A stretch of 64,000 nucleotides of DNA from JAKFEE01 sp036675815 (GTDB lineage: Bacteria; Pseudomonadota; Alphaproteobacteria; Rhodospirillales; Magnetospirillaceae): contig JAKFEE010000021.1 of assembly GCA_036675815.1 (NCBI GenBank), forward strand, positions 310,001-374,000, read 5' to 3'. Shown in pieces: positions 56,172 to 64,000 of this stretch. A program made the translations under genes and the position numbers. Within the stretch, counting starts at the first letter, position 1; the number at the start of each line of letters is the position of its first letter. The notes below the pieces were generated by a model, which worked only from the letters and a program-made list of their open reading frames with translations, was not told where the DNA came from and ran no database searches.

Positions 56172-56290
56172 CGTCACTCCCGCGAAAGCGGGAGTCCATT
56201 CCTGAGGCTGCTTCGCATGGCACGCTCGGCCGCTCCGCCCAGTGGGCTCAAGGGCCGCCGGAATGGATTCCCGCTTTCGCGGGAACGACG
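56172..56290. repeat. Inverted pair of 31-bp repeats after the binding-protein gene
   Basis: Two near-identical 31-bp units lie in opposite orientation (56172-56202 and 56260-56290). Each contains a hairpin: CTCCCGC-GAAA-GCGGGAG type at 56177-56194 and TTCCCGC-TTTC-GCGGGAA at 56268-56285. They occupy the 179-nt gap between the solute-binding protein gene and livF, so on the message they follow the binding-protein stop. This family differs from the GGAG-headed REPs. Confidence 0.75.
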
Positions 56291-56312
56291 AGAAAGGAAT
56301 GTCAGTCCTTAC

Positions 56313-57548
56313 CTACCAGCCGAGCCACTCCGGCTTGCGCGGGATGTCGGCCTCGCCGATCTTCTTGATCTCCTGCGCATCGGCTTGCACCGATGCCTGA
56401 TAGATGAAGACCTTGGTGGTGCCGCGGTGATCTTCGGGCGTCCAGGTCGAGGGGATGCACACCCCGTCGAGGCCGGCCGGCACGTGCTCCCGCATTGCCT
56501 CCATCGCACTCTTGATGTTGGGGCCGGTGACGCCGCCGGCCTTGGCCGCCGCTTCCATGGCGTCCTTCATGTAATAGACCGAACAGATGCCGCGCATGTA
56601 ATGCACCGGCCGGTAGGCCGAGCCGCTGGCATCGGAGACCTTCGAGATGTCGCGCACCAGCTTCATGCCGGGCGCGTCGGACTTCCAGTCGGCGGCGCCG
56701 ACGACGAAGACCATGCCATCGGCCGCCGCCCCGGCCGCCTTCATGGCGTTCTCGTCCATGCCCCACACATTGCCCATGAACTGGGTGTCGACGCCCACCG
56801 TCTCGCAGGATTTCAGCAGCGAGATGGTCGAGCCGCCGGTGTTGGCGAGGAAGGCGTAGTTGGCGCCCGATTCCTTGAGGCTCAGGCATTGCGCCTTGAA
56901 GTCGCCCGGCTTGAGCGAATACTGGATCGGCTCGAGCACCTGGAAGCCCTGTTCCTTGGCGTATTCGGCGCAGGCCGCCTTGGGTGCGTTCGGATAGGGA
57001 TGGTTGTCGCCCATGTGGACGAACTTCGGTTGGGCGATGTTCTTGGCCTTGGCGTCGGCCGCCGCCCACTGCACCAGGGCGCGGCAGGCGTCGGAGTAGG
57101 ACGGCCCATAGAAGAAGTTGTAGGGCGCCGGCTTCGAGCCATGGGTCCCCTTGCCCGCCGGATCGGTCAGATGCCCGGAATAGGAGGCCGAGAAGTAGGG
57201 GATCTGGTCCTTGCTCACCATCGGCACCAGCGCCTCGGTGTCGGCCGTGCCCCAGCCCTGGATCGCCACCACGCCGGCGTCGACCCATTTCTTGTAGGTG
57301 GCGATGGCGTCGGGCGCCTTGTACGAATAATCGATGGTCTCGAATTCGACCGGGCCGCCGGCGATGCCGCCCTGGGCGTTGAGATAGGCCAGGGCATCGG
57401 CGACGCCCTGACCATAGGGCTTGCCGACGTCCGAAGTGGCGCCGGTGTAGTCGGCAAGGTGGCCGATCTTGATCTTGTCGGCGGCGGACGCCGCTCCGGC
57501 GGCAAGCACGGCGACGGCTGCAGCGGTGGCGAACAGAACGCTCCTCAT
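56313..57548 (-). CDS. LIV-type ABC transporter substrate-binding protein
   Basis: The 411-residue protein has a signal peptide (VLFATAAAVAVLAAGAASA, mature end ADKIK) and a type I periplasmic-binding fold (IKIGHLADYTGATSDVGKPYGQG; DIPYFSAS-like segment IPYFSASYSGHLTDPAGKG). This subgroup binds hydrophobic or aromatic carboxylates as often as branched-chain amino acids; neighbouring CoA ligases favour the former. Inverted repeats follow the gene, likely raising its mRNA stability. Confidence 0.93.
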   Translation of the reverse strand: MRSVLFATAAAVAVLAAGAASAADKIKIGHLADYTGATSDVGKPYGQGVADALAYLNAQGGIAGGPVEFETIDYSYKAPDAIATYKKWVDAGVVAIQGWGTADTEALVPMVSKDQIPYFSASYSGHLTDPAGKGTHGSKPAPYNFFYGPSYSDACRALVQWAAADAKAKNIAQPKFVHMGDNHPYPNAPKAACAEYAKEQGFQVLEPIQYSLKPGDFKAQCLSLKESGANYAFLANTGGSTISLLKSCETVGVDTQFMGNVWGMDENAMKAAGAAADGMVFVVGAADWKSDAPGMKLVRDISKVSDASGSAYRPVHYMRGICSVYYMKDAMEAAAKAGGVTGPNIKSAMEAMREHVPAGLDGVCIPSTWTPEDHRGTTKVFIYQASVQADAQEIKKIGEADIPRKPEWLGW

Positions 57549-57597
57549 CCTGGTACCTCCTCGTTTTATCGTTGATGGTCTTGGACGCTAACGACGC

Positions 57598-58683
57598 TCA
57601 GTAGGAGAAGGGGTACAGCTTCCAGTAGGCCTTGATCATCTTCCAGCGGTGGGCCAGGCCGTCCGGCTCGAAGATCAGGAACAGCACGATGGCGAGGCCG
57701 ATGGCGGCCTGCTTGATGAAGGCCAGGCTTTCGTCGGCACCGGGCACGAAATCGCGGGCCGTCGACACCAGCGCCTGCGTCACCTCCGGCAGCAGCACCA
57801 TGAAGGCGGTGCCCAGCAGCGTGCCCATGACGCTGCCCATGCCGCCGATGATGATCATGCCGAGGAACTGGATCGACAGCAGGATGGTGAAGGCCTCGGA
57901 CGAGACATAGCCGAGGTAATGCCCGAATAGGGCGCCGCCAATGCCGGCGTAGAAGGCCGAGACGCCGAACGACAGCACGCGATACTTGGTGAGGTTGATG
58001 CCCATCACCTCGGCCGAGAGGTAATGGTCGCGCACCGCGATGAAGGCGCGGCCGTCGCGGCTGCGCAGCAGATTTGTGCCCAGCAGGAACATGACCACGA
58101 CATAGGCGAGCACCACGTAGAAATAGCCGCGATCGCCATCGACATCGTAGCCGAACAGCGAGAAGCCCCCGGCCAGCGAGCCCGCCGAGCCGCCGGTGAA
58201 CCAGTCGGCGCGGGCGAAGAAGTCCTCGAGGATGAATTGGGCGGCAAAGGTGGCGATGGCCAGATAGAGGCCCTTGATGCGCGCCGCCGGGATGCCGAAC
58301 AACAGCCCGACCAGCGTCGTCAGGAGCCCCGCCAGCGGGATCGCCCAAAACACCGGCACGCCCCAGCTGTTGTTGAGCCAGGCCGAGGCGAAGGCACCGA
58401 AACCGAAGAAGGCGGCATGGCCGAGCGAGATCTGGCCGGTGAAACCGACCAGGATGTTGAGCCCCAACGCGGCGATGCCGTAGTAGCCGATCTGGATCAG
58501 CAGGTTGAGCTCATAACGGCCGAGCAGCTCAAACTCGCCGAACCGCAGCGGCAGCAGGCACAGCAACAGCACGGCGGCGATGGCGAAATTGCGCGCCACC
58601 GGCGTCGGGAAGATGGTCGTGTCCTTGCGGTAGCTGGTCTTGAACTGGCCGCAGGGGACGAGGGCCGAAGCGTTGATGGCCAT
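57598..58683 (-). CDS. livM: Branched-chain-type ABC transporter permease LivM
   Basis: The 361-residue membrane protein with about ten helices has the LivM landmarks GYYGIAALGLNILVGFTGQISLGHAAFFGFGAFASAWL and the EAA-like loop RSRDGRAFIAVRDHYLSAEVMGINLTKYRVLSFGVSAFYAGIGGALFGHY. It forms the transmembrane channel with LivH. It lies 3 nt after livH. Confidence 0.95.
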   Translation of the reverse strand: MAINASALVPCGQFKTSYRKDTTIFPTPVARNFAIAAVLLLCLLPLRFGEFELLGRYELNLLIQIGYYGIAALGLNILVGFTGQISLGHAAFFGFGAFASAWLNNSWGVPVFWAIPLAGLLTTLVGLLFGIPAARIKGLYLAIATFAAQFILEDFFARADWFTGGSAGSLAGGFSLFGYDVDGDRGYFYVVLAYVVVMFLLGTNLLRSRDGRAFIAVRDHYLSAEVMGINLTKYRVLSFGVSAFYAGIGGALFGHYLGYVSSEAFTILLSIQFLGMIIIGGMGSVMGTLLGTAFMVLLPEVTQALVSTARDFVPGADESLAFIKQAAIGLAIVLFLIFEPDGLAHRWKMIKAYWKLYPFSY

Positions 58684-58686
58684 CCC

Positions 58687-59580
58687 TCACACCCTCTCGA
58701 TCTGCTTGGTGCCGAACAGGCCGTAGGGCCTGATCATCAGGATGATGATCAGGGCGTAGAAAGGCGCGACGGTGTAGAGATTGCCCCAGTTCAGGTATTG
58801 GCCGTCGACGAATTCGGCCAGGTTTTCCAGCACGCCGATGATCAGGCCGCCGAGGATGGCGCCGACGATCGAGTCGAGGCCGCCGAGAATCACCACCGGA
58901 AACACCTTGATGCCGAAGAACGACAACGCCGACGACACACCGTTGACCATGCCGACCACCACGCCGGCCAGGGCGGAGACCATGGCCGAGATCGCCCAGG
59001 CCATGGCGAACACCATCTTGACCGAGATGCCCAGGCTTTGTGCCACCTGCTGATTAAAGGCGGTGGCGCGCATGGCGAGGCCGAGGCGGGAGAATTTGAA
59101 GAACCAGGCGAAGCCGGCCATGATGATCAGCGAGATCACCATCGACATGATGTAGGGCGTTTGCACGTTGAGGCCGAAGATGTTGACGCTTTGCGCCGCG
59201 AACACCCGCGGATAGGGCTTGGCCCACACGCCGAAGATCCACTTCATCATCGCCTGGAAGAAGATCGACAGGCCGATGGTGACCATGATCACCGAGATGA
59301 TCGGCTCGCCGATCATCGGCCGCAGCACGACGATCTGCAGCAGCACGCCGAAGGCCAGCATGAACAGCAGGGTGATGGGGAATCCCAGCCAGAACGGCAG
59401 CTGGAAGTCGGTGAGCAGCCACCAGCACACCCAGGCGCCGATCAGCAGGAATTCGCCCTGGGCGAAATTGACGATCTGCGTCGACTTGTAGATCAGCACG
59501 AAGCACATGGCGACGACGCCATAGAGCGTGCCGATGATGAGGCCGTTGATCACGAGCTGGACGAGGAGGGTAGTGTTCAT
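58687..59580 (-). CDS. livH: Branched-chain-type ABC transporter permease LivH
   Basis: The 297-residue membrane protein with about eight helices starts NTTLLVQLVINGLIIGTLYGVVAMCFVLIYKSTQIVNFAQGEF, the LivH hallmark, and has the loop LAMRATAFNQQVAQSLGISVKMVFAMAWAISAMVSALAGVVVG. It is the second channel subunit. ATG 59580 gives the conserved N-terminus even though the frame is open further upstream. Confidence 0.95.
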   Translation of the reverse strand: MNTTLLVQLVINGLIIGTLYGVVAMCFVLIYKSTQIVNFAQGEFLLIGAWVCWWLLTDFQLPFWLGFPITLLFMLAFGVLLQIVVLRPMIGEPIISVIMVTIGLSIFFQAMMKWIFGVWAKPYPRVFAAQSVNIFGLNVQTPYIMSMVISLIIMAGFAWFFKFSRLGLAMRATAFNQQVAQSLGISVKMVFAMAWAISAMVSALAGVVVGMVNGVSSALSFFGIKVFPVVILGGLDSIVGAILGGLIIGVLENLAEFVDGQYLNWGNLYTVAPFYALIIILMIRPYGLFGTKQIERV

Positions 59581-59762
59581 CAGCCGTGGCCTCGATGCCC
59601 CTCGCCCGCTTGCAGGAGAGGGAGGGGCCCGCCGCAAGGCGGGGGGGTGAGGGTTGCGCCTGGGCGGCGAGGGCACGGCGCGACCCTCACCCCGGCCCTC
59701 TCCCGCAAGCGGGAGAGGGAGAAACCGGCCTCGGTCGAAAACCTGCTCATCCTCGGTCTCCC
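59581..59762. repeat. GC-rich repeat region between livH and the acyl-CoA ligase gene
   Basis: The 182-nt gap holds no gene. It contains a strong hairpin, CCCTCTCCCGC (59696-59706) and GCGGGAGAGGG (59709-59719) with a 2-nt loop. An imperfect inverted copy lies on the other side (59596-59650, including GGAGAGGGAGGGG and GTGAGGG), giving the layout of a paired palindromic repeat. It is a third intergenic repeat type in the window. Confidence 0.65.
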
Positions 59763-61706
59763 CTACTCCGCCGCTTCCCGGGGGCGCGGCTTGGCCGGCC
59801 GGGGCGGCTCCAGCGTCGCCAGCACCAGATCGGTCTGGATGCGGGCGGTGGTGCCGTCCTGGAAGGCGATCACCGTGTCGACATGCACCGACGGCTGATC
59901 GCCGTAGATGGCGTCGATGATATCGGCATACTTCTCGTTGATGACGCCGCGGCGCACCTTGCGGGTGCGGGTGAGCTCGCCGTCGTCGGCATCCAACTCC
60001 TTGTAGAGCAGGACGAATTTGCGGATGCGCTGCGCCTCCGGCAGGGTGGCGTTGACCTTCGCCACCTCTTCGCGCAAGAGCTGATAGACCTCGGGCCGCG
60101 CCGACAGGTTGGTGTAGTTGGTGAAGGCGATGCCGCGCTGCTCGGCCCATTTGGCGACGATCGAATAGCGGATGCAGATGATCGTCGTCAGGTACGGCTT
60201 GTCGTGGCCGAGGATCACCGCCTCGGCGATGAACGGCGAGAACTTCAGCTTGTTTTCGATGAACTGCGGCGAGAAGCGGGTGCCGGTGGCGGTGACCGCC
60301 AGATCCCGGATGCGGTCGATGACCACCAGATGGCCGTTTTCCTGCTTGATGTAGCCGGCATCGCCGGTGTGCAACCAGCCGTCGTGCAGGTCCTTCCGCG
60401 TCTCCTGCTCGTTCTTGTAGAAACCAAGGAAGGTGCCGGCGGTGCGGGCGACGATCTCGCCGACGCCGTTCGGGTCGGGATGGTCGATGCGGATTTCCGA
60501 CGTGTCGAACGGCACGCCCACCGTGTCGAAATCGACGTCGTCGGCGCGGTGGATGGTATAGGCGCCGGCCAGTTCGGTTTGGCCGTAGATCTGGCGCAGC
60601 GGCACGCCCATCGCCTGGAAGAAGCGGAAGGTCTCGGGCCCCAGGGCGGCGCCGCCGGTGGCCGCCGACTTGAGGTAGGTGAAGCCGAGGCGGTCACGCA
60701 GCGCATTGAACAGGATGAAATCGGCAAGCTTCGAGCGGCGGCCCTTGTCGAGCGCCGCGAGGCCGAGCTTCATGCCCAATTCGAACATCTTCTGCTTGAT
60801 CGGCGTGGCATCCATCATGCGGGCGCGCACGTCGGCGGCGATCGCCTCCCACACGCGCGGCGCCAGCAGCACGAAGGTCGGGCCGATCTCGCGCAGGTCG
60901 GCCATCATCGTCTCGGGTTCCTCGACGAAGTTGACGGTGATGCGCGAAATCAGGGCCTGCGCCACCGCATAGACCTGCTCCATGATCCAGGGCAGCGGCA
61001 GCACCGAGACATAATTGTCGCTCGGCAGCTTGGGGTCGGCGCGCAGGTAGGAGAGGCAATGGGCGAGGAACGGCCCCGCCTGCAGCATGGCCATCTTCGG
61101 ATTCGAGGTGGTGCCCGAGGTCGTGCACAGCACGGCGACGTCGCTGCCACGGCCGGCCGCCACCTCGGCCAGGAAGCGCCCGGGGTCCTCGGCCTGGATG
61201 CGGGCGGCGACCGCCTTCAGCTCGTCCCAGCCGAGCAGCCGCGGGTCCTTGTATTTGCGCATGCCGCGCGGGTCGAAATAGATGATCCGCTCGATGCAGG
61301 GGGCGGTATCGGCGACTTCCAGCAGCTTATCGACCTGTTCCTCGTCCTCGGCGAGGACGATGCGCACCTGGGCATAGTCGATCAGGTACGTCACTTCTTG
61401 GTTCATGGCGTCGTGATAGATGCTGAGCGACATGCAGCCGACGGCATGCGCGGCGACCTCGCTCCACACCATCTCGGGGCGGTTCTTGCCGATGATGCCG
61501 ACCACCTCGCCGCGATGGATACCGAGCCCGCAGAGGCCGAGGGCGATCTCGGCGACCCGATCACGGTAGTCGGCCCAGGTGAATTCGTTCCAGATGCCGA
61601 ATTCCTTCTCGCGCATGGCCACCTCGGCGGGCCACTGCGCGGCGTTGTGGACGAGCAGCTTGGGAAAGGTGTCGTGCCGGGCGACGTCGCCGTATTGCGG
61701 CTGCAT
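59763..61706 (-). CDS. Long-chain acyl-CoA synthetase-like AMP-binding enzyme
   Basis: The 647-residue protein is an AMP-forming acyl-CoA ligase with the P-loop CTTSGTTSNPKMAML, the gate motif IYGQTELAGAYTIH, GWLHTGDAGYI and RIRDLAVTATGTRFSPQFIENKL. Its length and pattern match the long-chain ligases found inside LIV-type operons. It would trap imported acids as CoA esters. Its ATG overlaps the livG stop (TGATG). The C-terminal catalytic lysine region is atypical (DGELTRTRKVRRGVINEKY), as usual in this subgroup. Confidence 0.92.
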   Translation of the reverse strand: MQPQYGDVARHDTFPKLLVHNAAQWPAEVAMREKEFGIWNEFTWADYRDRVAEIALGLCGLGIHRGEVVGIIGKNRPEMVWSEVAAHAVGCMSLSIYHDAMNQEVTYLIDYAQVRIVLAEDEEQVDKLLEVADTAPCIERIIYFDPRGMRKYKDPRLLGWDELKAVAARIQAEDPGRFLAEVAAGRGSDVAVLCTTSGTTSNPKMAMLQAGPFLAHCLSYLRADPKLPSDNYVSVLPLPWIMEQVYAVAQALISRITVNFVEEPETMMADLREIGPTFVLLAPRVWEAIAADVRARMMDATPIKQKMFELGMKLGLAALDKGRRSKLADFILFNALRDRLGFTYLKSAATGGAALGPETFRFFQAMGVPLRQIYGQTELAGAYTIHRADDVDFDTVGVPFDTSEIRIDHPDPNGVGEIVARTAGTFLGFYKNEQETRKDLHDGWLHTGDAGYIKQENGHLVVIDRIRDLAVTATGTRFSPQFIENKLKFSPFIAEAVILGHDKPYLTTIICIRYSIVAKWAEQRGIAFTNYTNLSARPEVYQLLREEVAKVNATLPEAQRIRKFVLLYKELDADDGELTRTRKVRRGVINEKYADIIDAIYGDQPSVHVDTVIAFQDGTTARIQTDLVLATLEPPRPAKPRPREAAE

Positions 61707-62506
61707 CAGGCCACCTCGTCCTCTTCCTCGTCCTCGACGCCCAGATAGGCGCGCTTGACGTGCTCGTCGCTCATGATCGCGCCGGGCAGGCCATCGGCGA
61801 TCTTGCGGCCGAAATCGAGCACCATCACCCGGTGCGAGATATCCATGACCACGCCCATGTCGTGCTCGATCATGATCACCGTCATGCCCCATTCCTCGTT
61901 GAGGTCGACGATGTAGCGGGCCATGTCCTCCTTCTCTTCCAGGTTCATGCCGGCCATGGGCTCGTCGAGGAGGATGAGGTCCGGCCTGACGGCGACGGCG
62001 CGCGCCAGCTCGACGCGCTTGCGCAGGCCGTAGGACAGGGTGCCGGCCACCGCCTTGCGGATGTGGCTGATCTCGAGGAAATCGATGATGTCCTCGACAT
62101 GACGCCGGTGCGCCAGCTCTTCCCGCTGCGCCCCGCCCAGCCAATACAGCGGGCCGGTGAGGAAGTTGTTCTTCAGCAGGTGGTGGCGCCCGACCATGAT
62201 GTTGTCGAGCACGGTCATGTGGCTGAACAAGGCGAGGTTCTGGAAGGTGCGCCCAAGGCCCAGGGTGGCGCGCTGGTTGGGGGTCAGGCGGGTGATGTCG
62301 CGGCCCTTGAACAGAACCTGGCCCTTGGTCGGCGTGTAGCGCCCCGAGATGCAGTTGAGCATCGAGGTCTTGCCGGCGCCGTTGGGGCCGATGATCGAGA
62401 ACAGCTCGCCTGCCCGCACATGGAAACCCACCTCGGACAGCGCCTTGACGCCGCCGAATTGCAGCGAAACGTCGCGCGCCTCGAGAATGGGCGTGGATCT
62501 GTCCAA
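61706..62506 (-). CDS. livG: Branched-chain-type ABC transporter ATP-binding protein LivG
   Basis: The 266-residue ATPase has Walker A SIIGPNGAGKTSMLNCISG, LivG-type GLGRTFQNLALFSHMTVLDNIMVGRH, LSYGLRKRVELARAVAV as signature, Walker B LILLDEPMAGMN and IEHDMGVVMDISHRVMVLDFG. The start is taken as TTG 62506 because an excellent ribosome-binding site (AGGGGAGGA) lies 5-6 nt before it; the frame is open to 62599 but upstream residues look non-coding. It ends in an acidic tail (EDEEEDEVA). It is the first gene of the operon. Confidence 0.93.
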   Translation of the reverse strand: MDRSTPILEARDVSLQFGGVKALSEVGFHVRAGELFSIIGPNGAGKTSMLNCISGRYTPTKGQVLFKGRDITRLTPNQRATLGLGRTFQNLALFSHMTVLDNIMVGRHHLLKNNFLTGPLYWLGGAQREELAHRRHVEDIIDFLEISHIRKAVAGTLSYGLRKRVELARAVAVRPDLILLDEPMAGMNLEEKEDMARYIVDLNEEWGMTVIMIEHDMGVVMDISHRVMVLDFGRKIADGLPGAIMSDEHVKRAYLGVEDEEEDEVA

Positions 62507-62739
62507 GCGCGTCCTCCCCTGGCCGTCGCGGAGGTCTGCGCCCCCTTTGCTCGCATTGCCACGGCTGCCACGCCAGTCAACCTCAAATCCCGGCGGCAAT
62601 CAAGAATGTAACCTTAGTAATACATAATTATGGCAATGACATACCAAATAGCGCCAGGTGCTTTTTCTGCGTAATTTCTGTCGAAGGCTCAGTTTACCAC
62701 TTCACGCCGGGCATGCGCCCGCAGGTACCGGCAGAAACC
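62507..62739. other. AT-rich divergent/convergent spacer upstream of livG
   Basis: These 233 nt hold no gene. Positions about 62600-62690 are strongly AT-rich and include the 10-bp palindrome CATAATTATG (62623-62632), a possible regulator site for the LIV operon. No -35/-10 pair with standard spacing is convincing. The lysE-type gene ends at 62740, reading toward this spacer. Confidence 0.5.
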
Positions 62740-63354
62740 TCAGGCGTAGACGGCGCTGACCAGCACGGCGACGCCGAACAACAGCAGGGCGAGGCCCGAG
62801 CCGCGGTTGAGGCGCCGCAGCCACAGCGGCGTGAGACTGGTGCGAACGGCGCCGGCCGCCGTCGCCAGCAGCAGCCACCACGCCGCCGAGCCGGCGAACA
62901 CGCCGAGCACCACCCAACCGCCGCCACCGCCGAGACCCATGGTGCCCATCGCCGCGAAGACGCCCATGAATGCCAGGATGGTGCCGGGGTTGGTGATGGT
63001 GATGGCGAGACTGGACAGGAAATCGCGCACCAGTCCGGGGCCACGCTGCGAGGCCGGCACCGCCGTCGCGTCGGCGGCCATACAGCGCCCGCCCATGAAC
63101 AGCAGGAAAACCCCGCCGATCAGGCGCAGGGCGGTGGCCTGGTCGACCAGAAAGCCCGAGATATAGGTCAGGCCGAAGCCGGCGACGGCGCCGTAGAAGG
63201 TGTCGGCGACGGCGGCGCCCAGGCCGGCGACGAAGGCGGCCCGGCGGCCATCGGCCAAGGCGCGGCGGATGCACAGCAGGCCGACCGGCCCGACCGGAGC
63301 GGCGATGGCGAAGCCGATCGCCATGCCTCGCAGCAGTGCAACCGCCTCGTTCAT
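62740..63354 (-). CDS. LysE-family amino acid exporter
   Basis: The 204-residue membrane protein with six helices has the LysE/RhtB hallmarks GFAIAAPVGPVGLLCIRRALADGRRAAFVAGLGAAVADTFYG and DFLSSLAITITNPGTILAFMGVFAAMG. Members export amino acids or related compounds by proton exchange; the substrate here is unknown. It is divergent from the CoA-ester lyase gene, with a 209-nt spacer. Confidence 0.9.
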   Translation of the reverse strand: MNEAVALLRGMAIGFAIAAPVGPVGLLCIRRALADGRRAAFVAGLGAAVADTFYGAVAGFGLTYISGFLVDQATALRLIGGVFLLFMGGRCMAADATAVPASQRGPGLVRDFLSSLAITITNPGTILAFMGVFAAMGTMGLGGGGGWVVLGVFAGSAAWWLLLATAAGAVRTSLTPLWLRRLNRGSGLALLLFGVAVLVSAVYA

Positions 63355-63491
63355 GCCGGCCGGTGGGGCAATCCACGCTGCAGCGCAAGGATCGGAATGC
63401 GGCGGGCCGCAGCCGCAAATGCTCCAAACAGTTGCTGCGCAACAGGATTCACGATTGGCTGCCGCTTACTGCCCCGTTACTGCGGCGCACC

Positions 63492-63521
63492 TTGCCACGG
63501 CGCCCGCTCCGTTGCTAGTGT
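63492..63521 (+). promoter_or_regulatory. Candidate promoter of the CoA-ester lyase gene
   Basis: TTGCCA (63492-63497) and TAGTGT (63516-63521) are 18 nt apart. The start point would be near 63528, leaving a leader of about 35 nt with a strong AAGGAGA ribosome-binding site before the ATG at 63564. Confidence 0.4.
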
Positions 63522-63563
63522 GCCGACCCTTATGACTTTCATTTGTTTCGAAGGAGATCGACC

Positions 63564-64000
63564 ATGGCGACAGCCGCGCGTCCGCGCCGCAGCGTCCTCT
63601 ATATGCCGGGCTCCAACGCCCGTGCCCTGGAAAAGGCCCGGACCCTCGCTGCCGATGGGCTGATCTTCGATCTCGAGGACGCCGTCGCCCCCGACGCCAA
63701 GGAAGCGGCCCGCCACAACGTCGTCGAGGCGCTGACGGCCGGCGGCTACGGCAAGCGTGAGATCCTGGTGCGCGTCAACGGCCTCGGCACCCCGTGGGGC
63801 CATGCCGACATCGCCGCCGCCGCTGGCTCGGGCGCCCACGCCATCCTGGTGCCGAAGGTGGAAAGCGCCGAGACGGTGCGTCTGGTCGAGCAGATCATGG
63901 AGGCCAACGGCGCCCCAGCCGACATGGCGATCTGGTGCATGATGGAGACGCCGCGCGGTATTCTGAAGGCCGAGGAGATCGCGCTGGCCAGCCCCCGCGT
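63564..64000 (+). CDS. HpcH/HpaI-family CoA-ester lyase (citrate lyase beta/malyl-CoA lyase-like; 3' end beyond the window)
   Basis: The first 145 residues are present. They show the CitE/Mcl fold: RRSVLYMPGSNARALEKARTLAADGLIFDLEDAVAPDAKEAAR with the metal-binding ED, then REILVRVNGLGTPWGHADI with the catalytic-type Arg, AILVPKVESAETV and WCMMETPRGILKAEEIA. Such enzymes cleave or form malyl-CoA, citramalyl-CoA or related thioesters. The 3' end lies outside the window, so the subtype cannot be fixed. ATG 63564 follows AAGGAGA by 8 nt. Confidence 0.9.
   Translation, partial: MATAARPRRSVLYMPGSNARALEKARTLAADGLIFDLEDAVAPDAKEAARHNVVEALTAGGYGKREILVRVNGLGTPWGHADIAAAAGSGAHAILVPKVESAETVRLVEQIMEANGAPADMAIWCMMETPRGILKAEEIALASPR

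Overview
The window is GC-rich, densely packed chromosomal DNA from an alphaproteobacterium, most likely of the Rhodospirillales type. The clues are a CckA phosphorelay kinase next to flagellar export genes, a GAAC-N7-GAAC (GTTC-N7-GTTC) SOS box in front of recA, an RpoN-PtsN pair behind an Lpt export operon, a complete ccmABCDEFGHI cytochrome c maturation operon, and a branched-chain-type ABC operon carrying two CoA ligases. Nothing points to a plasmid or a prophage.

Layout. 1-5.9 kb: end of an RNase D-like gene, then kdsD-lptC-lptA-lptB-rpoN (lipopolysaccharide sugar supply and export, sigma-54) and ptsN behind its own promoter. 5.9-7.1 kb: leuB. 7.2-13.8 kb: a small Cys-rich protein on the minus strand, then a GntR-controlled catabolic and uptake operon (opine-dehydrogenase-like enzyme, hydroxyacyl-CoA-dehydrogenase-like enzyme, TRAP transporter, YdhR-like protein). 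13.8-17.7 kb: tRNA-Ala(CGC), yggT, a DUF167 gene, folD, nnrU, two small unknown genes, a decayed NYN gene and a NUDIX gene. 17.7-25.1 kb: two divergent flagellar blocks (fliP/fliO/unknown/flhB-like on minus; flgB-flgC-fliE-fliQ-fliR-flhB on plus) and cckA. 25.1-31.5 kb: recA, a REP-associated tyrosine transposase, alaS, and an IS630-type shell enclosing a DUF3644 gene. 31.5-42.1 kb: gltD/gltB, a rhomboid protease, a DUF3108 protein, an alpha/beta hydrolase with an ABC ATPase, and a first CHCC zinc-finger gene. 42.2-46.7 kb: a second CHCC gene, polA and a RhlE-type helicase. 46.7-53.9 kb: the ccm operon. 54.1-62.5 kb: the LIV-type transporter and CoA-ligase operon. 62.7-64 kb: a LysE exporter and the start of a CoA-ester lyase.

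The most notable accessory feature is a REP/RAYT system. A Y1-type (HUH) transposase gene at 26.4 kb is bracketed on both sides by inverted pairs of a 23-bp element: a GGAG head followed by GCGGAGCT-CC-AGCTCCGC. The same element recurs at 13.7, 29.8, 39.7, 42.1 and 45.2 kb, and full copies sit 2-4 nt beyond stop codons. The second is a 1.6-kb IS630-like element whose transposase middle is missing and replaced by a lower-GC DUF3644 gene with an R-x4-H (HEPN-like) motif. This element inserted at a TA that is now part of the gltD stop codon.

Smaller points: DNA polymerase I has Gly in place of the first exonuclease aspartate; two genes may have leaderless transcripts; the helicase mRNA has a long structured leader; and both transporter operons have strong hairpins just after the binding-protein gene.
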